A stretch of DNA of 64,000 nt, taken from assembly GCA_028583685.1 (NCBI GenBank), contig JAMXIF010001194.1, forward strand, positions 26,328,869 through 26,392,868. The letters are read 5' to 3'. The notes beneath the pieces are model-generated. The model had not been told where the DNA came from, did no database searches, and was given only the letters and a program-made list of their open reading frames with translations. How positions within the stretch are numbered: position 1 is the first letter of the stretch; each line of letters opens with the position of its first letter. Shown here in pieces: positions 56,701 through 64,000 of the stretch. This stretch comes from Petaurus breviceps papuanus. Taxonomy: Eukaryota; Chordata; Mammalia; Diprotodontia; Petauridae. The position numbers were made by a program, and so were the translations under genes.

Positions 56701-57875
56701 CCACATGGGATGTCAACAGTCACACTATTCAGTCAGAATATAATTAACCAAAAAATTAACATTCCATGAGTCTAATAACTCTGCCCCATTCTGCAAGTTG
56801 TCTTGTCTCTTGGTCTCATGTTCCATTGTGGGAAAGCATTACAGTACCAGTTGGGTACCCTTTACTGAACCCCTAGAAGCCTAGCCTCAAGGCGCAGGGA
56901 AGAAAATCCTTCTACCTATAGATGACCTCTAACATTCCTAGATAAAAAAGAGTCACCATACTAAACTTGTCCTGTCTAATTCAACCTCTGATAGAGAATG
57001 AACATTGCAGACCCAATTTTATAGATAGAAATCTGGAAGAAGAATAAAGTTAAGGGGGAAACCACCAGCACAGACAGAAAGAAGGTCTAGCTAAATACCA
57101 CAATCTAGGTCTAAGTGACCTGATTTCTAGCCCCAGAGTGACCAGGGCAACAAAAGAACACATCACTACGCAATAGATGTTTAACAAATATTTACTGACT
57201 GCGTGACTCATAGCTTAACCACCACCCCCCAGCTTCTGTTTAGGGTGAAGCTCCAAAGGAAGAGCTCAGAATGACTATTATGTCCCTGCGCCTTAGTTTC
57301 CTCAAGTACATTATTACTGATCCAAGGCTAGGGAGATAACTACAGGGATTTGCAACTACAAAGCTCCTACCCATCTCAGTAATTTGTCTACACACCACAA
57401 CCTGTCTTCTTCAAAGAGGGAAGCATGCCTGGCTTCTAATTAGCTTCCTCCAAGACTCTCCTAGCCTCAGGGAAAGACCACTAAGCAAAATTTGCCCTAT
57501 TCAGGCTTCTAGGCCTGGCCCCAGACTAAATAAGCCCTGACCCCTGACTTCTGGCTTCCTAGATTGGAAACTCCTGTTTTATCTAAACTTCATTATCTCC
57601 CCCAGAGCTAAGTACAGTCTAAACACCTAAGGAGGTACTGAAATAAATGTTGTTTGGTTGTTGAATGTATTTCAACTCAGCTATAGACTGACCTTAAAGC
57701 CAGACCCACAAAATGACTTCCTGATCCCAGTCACCATAGTTGAGATGTCAGAGCACCCAAGAAAACGTTCAGACTCAGCTGCCCCAGGGCTAACCCATTG
57801 TCCTGACATCAGCCCCTAGACAACATATGTATTCAGGATGATGAAGACAGCAGGGCAGAGGCAGAGAACATACAG
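56701..57875. other. Intron 3 sequence, nothing recognised
   Basis: Fragments of MIR-like text ('caattttatagatagaaatc' at about 57015) and an L2-like 'acaaatatttactgactgcg' at 57184 appear, but no feature can be bounded. Confidence 0.4.
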
Positions 57876-57884
57876 GACAAACCA

Positions 57885-58040
57885 AACAAAAAGAACCATC
57901 TGGCCCTTTCATTGACTCAATGTTACCTAGGCCAAGTCACTTTTCCCCTCTGGGCCTCAATCTACCTCTATGTAAAACAAGGGCATTGGATTAGAGGTCT
58001 AGAGGGTAATATCTCCTCTAACTCTGATGTTCTGTAAGAA
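57885..58040 (+). repeat. MIR-type SINE
   Basis: 'cctaggccaagtcacttttc', 'ctgggcctcaatctacctct' and 'ctctaactctgatgttctgt' in forward order. It abuts the 7SL copy at 58044. Confidence 0.7.
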
Positions 58041-58043
58041 ATG

Positions 58044-58345
58044 GTGCTGCACATGGTGGTATGTATATGTGATCCCTGCGGAGACTGAGGCCAGTAGATC
58101 TCAAGTTCAGCAGTTATAAGCTATAGCTAAGGTATAGGCTAAGCTGATCAGGTGTCTGTCTTACATCCTGCACCAACATGGGAATGGAGGGAAGAAGCCC
58201 CAGGCTGCCTAAGGAGGGGCAAACCATTCCAGGTCAAAAAGGAAACAGGTCAAAGCTCCCATGCAAAACATTAGAGGGATCAGCCCATTGCCTGGGTCCA
58301 TCTGGCCAGCAGCCTGTACATAAAGTAGAGCTAGGGGTCCCCAGG
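58044..58345 (+). pseudogene. 7SL (SRP) RNA retropseudogene
   Basis: 'gcggagactgaggccagtag' follows the Alu-domain stem, 'gctgatcaggtgtctgtctt' matches 7SL ATGCCGATCGGGTGTCCGC, and 'ggctgcctaaggaggggcaa' with 'ggaaacaggtcaaagctccc' matches 7SL GTTGCCTAAGGAGGGGTGAA and GGAGCAGGTCAAAACTCCC. The S-domain match is the best of the three copies in the window. A frame of 121 codons crossing it is meaningless. Confidence 0.8.
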
Positions 58346-58789
58346 GGCAGAGGCCTTCACAGTGGGCAGTCATGCTTTCCTGAAAATGGATCTGTGGCCT
58401 TAATAACTCTCTGTGGGCAGCTCAATTCCATGTGCAGATTGAACCAAAAGCGAGCTTCCCCGAAGGTTTGCCCAGCTGGAAGGGGTTGCTGTTCTCCCCA
58501 GTGCCGTCTGTCCACTGCTCCAAGCCAAGTCTATCATTCATAGACCCCATGAAGGTCAGAGCCCCACCACTGACTGCCTCTTGGGTGGGCCCCTACCACC
58601 CCCCCTGCCCAGTGTGTCTAAGGAAGGCTGCTTGGAGAGAAAGAATTCATGTTGGAGTTAAATAAAGACTGAGGGAGGAACTAATGACGAAAGAACTATA
58701 TCCATCCCTCCTCTTCTCCACTCCCCCATCCCTTATCCCAGTTTGGCTCCTCATCATCAATAGCCTAAACTCTTAGAATTGTCTCTTTG

Positions 58790-59120
58790 TTGTTCTCTGT
58801 TTCTCCAGTCTTTTCCCTCTTCTATCTGTGCTCCACAGAGCTATCACAGCAACATTCCTAAGGCTCAGGTCTGATCATGTCATTCCCTCGCTCAAACCCC
58901 TTTACTGCTTCCAGAATTGCTTGTAGAATCAAATACAAACTGCTTAGCCTGGCATTCGAGGCCCTCCACCATGCATTCTCCATTCTAGCCTCAGTCTTTC
59001 TCGTGAGTTCCAATATTTCTTGACCAGCTGCCTTTTGGTCATTTTGAACTGGATGGTTGTCCTATAAGCACAGTGCCTGGCACATAGTAATCACTTCAAA
59101 AACACTTGTTGATTGACTGA
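58790..59120 (+). mobile_element. L2-like LINE 3' fragment
   Basis: 'gctcaggtctgatcatgtca', 'gtagaatcaaatacaaactg' and 'agtgcctggcacatagtaat' with 'cacttgttgattgactgatt' follow L2 order. Confidence 0.8.
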
Positions 59121-59786
59121 TTTCAAACTCCAGTGTCTAAAACAGAACTTACCCTCTTTCCCCCAAAACTCACTCCTCTTCTGAACTTCCCTCTTTCAGT
59201 CAAGGACACCACTAACCTTCACAAACTCCACATCAGCCTCACCTCTACTCTCTTTCACCTCATATCAAATCAGTTGCCAAATCTTGTCATTACTAGCATC
59301 CACATCATTGTTAGAATCAGCCCCCTCCTTTTCCCACATGTAGCCAACACTCAGGTTCAAGTCCTTGTCCCATTTTTCTCCAGACTGTTAAAATAGCTTC
59401 CTAATTGATCTCAGGTTTCTCCTTTCACCCATCTATCCTCCATTCAGCTGCCAAAGTGTCTGATCACATCCCTCCCTACTCAATATACTCCAGCAGATCC
59501 TATTACCTCCAGGTTCAAATATAAACTCTCTTGGCTTCTTAGGCCCTTCTCAATGTGGCCCCAACCTTCTTGTCCAGCTTCATTGAACATTACTCCCCAT
59601 TACCCACTCTAGAGTTCCACCAAACAAGTCTTACCACTCTTCACGAATGATGTTCCATATCTTGTCTCCATTTTCTCACACAGGCCATCCTCTGAGAATC
59701 CTTGGGGGCCTTCCTTCCTTCCCCCTGCCTTTTAAGTTTCTTTCAAGACTGAGTGCAATAGGCACCTTATCCAAGGGTTCATATCC

Positions 59787-59940
59787 TTTAGTTTGTGTAC
59801 TTGGCTTTATTTTTTTTCATATTTTGACAACTGTATTTCAACATAATTAGTTTCCTTTGCAATCCTATGTATTTTATTTTATGCATTTAAAAATATTATT
59901 CAAAGAAAGGGTCTATAGAACCCCTATACTATATGAGGAT
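59787..59940 (+). mobile_element. hAT-type non-autonomous element, partial
   Basis: 'ttgacaactgtatttcaaca', 'gcaatcctatgtattttatt' and 'ttattcaaagaaagggtcta' match the internal blocks of the copy at 10161-10356. The right end is missing. Confidence 0.65.
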
Positions 59941-60004
59941 TTTTCTGATTCCCGCTCCAGCTACTGGTATCCCTACCCCATAAGATTTTATTTTGCACAT
60001 ATCT

Positions 60005-60070
60005 ATGTGTGTGTGTGTGTGTACATTTACACACATATGTATACACACATAAGTGCATACACATACATAG
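60005..60070 (+). repeat. (GT)n/(CA)n microsatellite
   Basis: 'tgtgtgtgtgtgtgtgt' then 'acacacatatgtatacacac'. Apparent open frames here are artefacts. Confidence 0.9.
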
Positions 60071-60279
60071 TTATACAATTTGTCTTCTCTGATAGAATGC
60101 AAGCTTTTTGAGACCAGGATTTCTTTCATATTTGTCTCTGTACACTCAGCATTTAGCACAGTGTCTAGTACATAGTAGGTGCTTAATAAATGCTTGCTGC
60201 TAGACTGATTGATTGACTGATTGACTCTAGCCAAATGGGACTGCCAATTGATCCCTAAGCTCATCCTATAGGCCCTTTC

Positions 60280-60640
60280 ACAGGCCTCTGCATTTAGACC
60301 TGGAACACATTTTCTCCTTATTTCTTTTTCTCTCCTTTAAAAGCACTGCTTAGAGGCCACCCTCCTCTATGAAACTTCCCTGATCTCCCAACCCCCAACT
60401 GAGTGAGGGCTTTCCTTCTTTGAGTTTCTTGAAGGGCTCTGCTTTACCCTTATTCACATTATGATCTCTGTTGTGCTTATATGTGTATCTCTCCTCCTCA
60501 TCCCCTCCTTGCTCCTTCTCCCATCCACCAAACAGTTATTAGTCATTTCTGGAAGACAGGAACTCTGTCTTTTTTCGTCATTGCTTATCTAGGACCATGC
60601 ACAGGGGTTGTACTTAACAAATGTTTATTGAATCAAATAT
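60280..60640 (+). mobile_element. L2-like LINE 3' fragment
   Basis: 'aaaagcactgcttagaggcc', 'tatgaaacttccctgatctc' and 'aacaaatgtttattgaatca' are in L2-like order. Confidence 0.6.
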
Positions 60641-60855
60641 CACTCTCCAAAGATTGCTTCCTTCTCAACCATCCAGCATAGTATGGCATTCACCAAAGGC
60701 TTAAGTGCCTCTGAACCAATGGCACTGATGTGATTAGATACTGTGCTTCAGTGCTGAGGGTCATATATAAATGTACAGAGTACTTTACATATGCAGTATA
60801 CTGAGTCTTCTCCTAAGCTAAGTATGACTTTCACCTACAGAATAGACACGTATAG

Positions 60856-61685
60856 AATCACAGAATATGAGAGTTGGGAGGTCCCTCAGGGGCCATCTAG
60901 TCCAACCCAAACACAGAAGGAATCTCCTCTACAATGGACCCAACAAATGGCTGTTGAGGCTCTGCTTGAAGACCTCCACAGATATGGAATCCACCATCTC
61001 CTCCAAACAGCCTGTTCTAAGTCAGGGCAGCTCTCATTCTAGAAGATGTTTCCTAATAGACAGCTTGAATTTACCTTTTTGCAGCCTCCACTGACTGTTC
61101 CTGATCCTGCCCTCTGGGGCCACATAGAACAAGTCTAATAACCTCTCTCCCACATGACAAGCCCAACAAGTAATTAGACACGGCTATCTTCTCCCACACA
61201 CACATCTTGAGACTTCTACTCTTCAGGCTAGATAGGATCAAATCCACCATTAGAAGCAACTTCCTCATACGACACGGCCTCAAGACCCTTGACTGTATTC
61301 TCTGGTTGCCCTTCTCTAGACATTTGCCAGCTTACCAATGTCTTTCTATGGTTTAACATAGCATACAAAACTGAACACAATATTCCAGATTGGAATGATG
61401 AGGACAAAGGGCATTGGGACTAACCTTTCCCTTTTCCTGGAAGCTTTGCCCCTCTTGATAAAGCCCATTTGCATTGGCTTTTGTCGTTTACCACAGTATC
61501 TTGTTCGTTCAAGTCTTTCTCAGAATTATTGCTGTCTAGCCATACCTACCCCACCTTTTATTGTCAGAAGCTAATATTTGTGGCCAAGGCTAAGACTTCA
61601 CATCCATCCCTACCAAATTTCATTTCACCAGCTTCTGCCCAATGCTCTAACTAGTCAAGAACCTTTGGATCTGAACTGTTTCATA
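60856..61685 (-). mobile_element. L3/CR1 LINE 3' region, about 830 bp
   Basis: The plus strand reads as the reverse complement of a CR1-type 3' end: 'tagaatcacagaatatgaga', 'gttgggaggtccctcagggg', 'ccatctagtccaacccaaac', 'ctgcttgaagacctccacag', 'tgccctctggggccacatag' and 'attgctgtctagccatacct'. The pattern matches chicken CR1 and mammalian L3, including the near-terminal 'gaatca.agaat' repeat. Decayed, with no open frame. Confidence 0.88.
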
Positions 61686-61691
61686 TATGGA

Positions 61692-61940
61692 GATGTTGTC
61701 ATTCAGTCATGTGTGACTCTTTGTGACCCCTTTGGGGTTTTCTTGGCAGAGATACTGGAGTACTTTGCCATTTCCTTCTCTAGCTCATTTTATAGATGAG
61801 GAAGGCAAACAGGGTTACATGACTTGCCTAGGGTCACACAGCTAGTAGGTATCTGAGGCCAGATCTGAACTCAGGAAAATGAGTCTTCCTGACTTCAGGA
61901 CAGGTGCTCTGTATACTATGGCACCACCCTAGCTGCCCCC
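61692..61940 (-). repeat. SINE with RTE/BovB-like tail
   Basis: 'tgttgtcattcagtcatgtg', 'gactctttgtgacccctttg', 'ggcagagatactggagtact' and 'ggcaccaccctagctgcccc'. Reverse orientation, full length. Confidence 0.93.
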
Positions 61941-61999
61941 CTACAGGGACATACTGCTGATAGAGCACTATAGTCCTATACCCAGAGAGTCAGGCTCAT

Positions 62000-62170
62000 T
62001 CTCAGATAACTAAGAGCACTTATATCAGTTATCTCATTTGATCTTCATGATAATCCTATAGGTCAGGGACTCTGGGTATTACTTCCCCACTTTATTTATA
62101 TGGAAGAGTCACATAGCTAGTGAGTGTTTGATGCCAGGCCTTCCTCACTATAAGTCCAGAGCTCATTCAG
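62000..62170 (-). repeat. THER/MIR-type SINE
   Basis: 'atcagttatctcatttgatc', 'taatcctataggtcagggac' and 'agtcacatagctagtgagtg' in reverse order. Confidence 0.7.
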
Positions 62171-62199
62171 GCTCCTTGGCTGGATCTTCAGCCACGTCA

Positions 62200-63335
62200 C
62201 TCTCACCAACTACAGAGTGACCCCAGGGTTTATCCTGGGTGCTCTTTTCTCCCTCTAGACCTTCTTTCTGGGTGATCTTGTCATACTCCATGAGCTCAAA
62301 TGCCATCTCCATGCAGTTGATTTCCACAACTGTATAACAGCTAGCCCTGACCTCTCTCTGGAGCTCCAGTCTTATATTATCACCTGCCTCTAGGATATCT
62401 CAAATTGCATGTCCCATAAACATCTCAAATTCAATAAGGCTAAAACAGAATCCATTATCTCCCCTCCCCTGCCGCACTCCCCTCTTCCAAGCTTCCCTTT
62501 TATTGCCTGGGCACCACCACCTTTCAGTCATGTAGGATCACTCCACACATCCAATTTGTTGCCAAGTCTCATTGCTTCTGCCTTCACAGCATCTCTCCTA
62601 TACAATCCCTTCTCTCCTCTGACACTGCTGCCGCCCTGGGGCGGGCTCCCATCACCTCACATTTGGACTAGCTCAAAAGCCTTCTGCTTGATCTCCTTAC
62701 TTCACGTCTCTCCCTGCTCTAGTGCATCCTCCACTTGGCTGCCACCATAATTGTCTCAAAGCCCAGTTCTGACCACGTCCCTCCCCAACTCAATCAACTC
62801 CATTAGTCCCTTATTTCCCCCAGGATCAAATATAAAGTCCTTTGTTTGGCATTTAAATCCCTTCACAAACTGGCCCCTTCCTGCTTCTCCTACAGTTTTC
62901 ACACACTATAGTCCCCTCCACATACCCTAAAATCCAGTTTAATTGGCCCATTTGTTCTTCTCTTTCCACTGGCTGTGCCCGATGTCTGGAATCCTCACCC
63001 TCCTCAACCTCTCCTCTTGGCCTCCTGAAAGACAGCTCAGATCTCAGGTCCCATTGCAGGCCTCCCTGACCTGCCTGCCCACCTCACCCCACCCAGCATC
63101 TTCCCTGCCATTTACCTTCCACTTGCTGAGACAAGAACAAAGGATGAGCAAAAACAACAACTTTCCACTTAAACTGTGTACATTTGTAATTTGCAAGGTG
63201 TTTCCTCCATTGAACCGGGAGCTCCTTGAGGGCAGGGACCGGGTTTTTGCCTTTGTTTATATCCTCATTGTTTAACACCCTGCCTGGCAGATAGGGACTT
63301 AATAACTGCTTGTTGATTAAGTTGCCTGACTGACT
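62200..63335 (+). mobile_element. L2 LINE 3' region, about 1.1 kb
   Basis: 'accccagggtttatcctggg' (PQG RT-motif remnant), 'cataaacatctcaaattcaa', 'ttgttgccaagtctcattgc', 'aaatataaagtcctttgttt', 'gaaccgggagctccttgagg' and 'taactgcttgttgattaagt' follow L2 order to its terminus. Confidence 0.88.
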
Positions 63336-63461
63336 ATTCACTACACCATACCTACTCATGTGCAGAGTACCAGGCTTACTCCCACACTATCATCTTTACA
63401 TACACAGGACTGTATCAATTCACATATGACACTGGCCTTGTAACCAAAGAATACTGTATGT

Positions 63462-63785
63462 AATCAATCAAACAGCAAGCATTTATTAGGGGGCTACTGT
63501 GCTAGACACTAGGGATACAAAAAACCAAAAACATCACCTGACTTCGAAGCTCAGTCTATTGTAGGAGACAAGATGTACATAAGTAAGTATGTTCAAAATA
63601 AATACAAGGTAAACTGATGGGGGGGGCAGAGAAGGGCTTAGCAGCTGGGGGTAGGGGGGATTCAGGAGGATCTGGAAAGGCTTCGTTGCTTGAACAAAGT
63701 TTTGAGGGAAATAAGGGATTCTCTGAGGCCCCAGGTGAAGGAAGTGGGAGTGCATTCCAGATGGGGGGACAGCCAGCACACACTG
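63462..63785 (-). mobile_element. L2 LINE 3' fragment, opposite orientation
   Basis: 'aatcaatcaaacagcaagca' with 'tttattagggggctactgtg' is the reverse L2 terminus, followed by 'tagacactagggatacaaaa' and 'gagtgcattccagatggggg'. Confidence 0.8.
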
Positions 63786-63957
63786 TATAAAACAGAATCA
63801 AGTTTTCAGGTGCCCATAGTATTTCCTGAAACAGATTCCACACTTACACCCAGATAGAAAAGCTTTCTGAAATATCGAGTGTTTAAACAATCTGTGTTTA
63901 TATATACAGAAGCAAACTACTGGACATAAGTTATGTTTCATTTATCTTTGTGTCTCC

Positions 63958-63961
<4 letters not shown>

Positions 63962-64000
<39 letters not shown>
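63962..64000 (+). repeat. (TC)n microsatellite at window edge
   Basis: Pure TC repeats running into the last base, so its full length is unknown. Confidence 0.95.

Larger units (their letters stand above)
59125..60225 (+). mobile_element. L2 LINE fragment with nested hAT and (GT)n
   Basis: 'ccagtgtctaaaacagaact' and 'tcagctgccaaagtgtctga' run to about 59780. The terminus 'gtgcttaataaatgcttgct' with 'gattgattgactgattgact' is at 60180-60225. A hAT piece (59787-59940) and a GT microsatellite lie between. Confidence 0.8.

Noticed and set aside
45363-58345. Alu-like SINEs
   Set aside because: The copies contain the 7SL S domain, which Alu elements lack, so they are 7SL pseudogenes or a separate 7SL-derived repeat.
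58178-58543. 121-codon open frame
   Set aside because: Lies across a 7SL-derived pseudogene and unique flank; it has no domain and no splice context.
55344-64000. Exons 1-3 of CACNA1B
   Set aside because: Looked for S1-S3 coding text on the minus strand and found none; the stretch is intron with L2, L3 and SINE copies.

Overview
The window is mammalian nuclear DNA, and its interspersed repeats point to a marsupial. The evidence is many tRNA-headed SINEs starting like 'GGCAGCTAGGTGG', a related SINE whose tail matches the RTE/BovB LINE 3' end, THER/MIR-type SINEs, abundant L2, an L3/CR1 fragment and a BovB 3' end. I cannot name the species.

The only protein-coding gene I can support is on the minus strand: CACNA1B, the pore-forming alpha-1B subunit of the N-type voltage-gated calcium channel (CaV2.2). 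Fourteen consecutive coding exons lie in the window, matching exons 4 to 17 of the mammalian gene. They run from exon 4 at 55252-55343 down to exon 17 at 2059-2126. Thirteen of 14 agree with the exon lengths I recall for human. All visible introns are GT-AG and all phases join without a break, giving about 1.64 kb of coding sequence (about 546 residues). These cover the domain I S4 voltage sensor, domain I S5-pore-S6, the beta-subunit interaction domain, the I-II linker and nearly all of domain II to the start of the II-III linker. Exons 1-3 lie beyond the right edge and exon 18 onward beyond the left edge. CaV2.2 rather than CaV2.1 or CaV2.3 is supported by paralogue-specific stretches such as [34 protein letters not shown] and [15 protein letters not shown].

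Layout, in plus coordinates: 0-9.8 kb holds exons 17, 16, 15 and 14; 9.8-16.6 kb holds exons 13 and 12, with a degenerate minisatellite near the exon 13 donor; 16.6-30.5 kb is a 13.9-kb intron of L2, SINE, L1 and hAT remains; 30.5-42.2 kb holds exons 11, 10, 9, 8 and 7; 42.2-51.6 kb is a 9.5-kb intron dominated by an L2 LINE of about 3 kb; 51.6-55.4 kb holds exons 6, 5 and 4; 55.4-64 kb is the start of intron 3.

The items most worth a second look are: a tandem NAGNAG acceptor at exon 10 that would toggle one alanine in the I-II linker; a possible second in-frame acceptor in exon 6 that changes the domain I pore-loop turret; three 7SL-RNA-derived copies within 13 kb; a CpG-rich foldback DNA element with 23-bp inverted ends and TA target duplication; foldback hAT elements; and an unclassified repeat of about 95 bp present twice beside exon 6. 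I see no bacterial-type system, CRISPR array or second protein gene.
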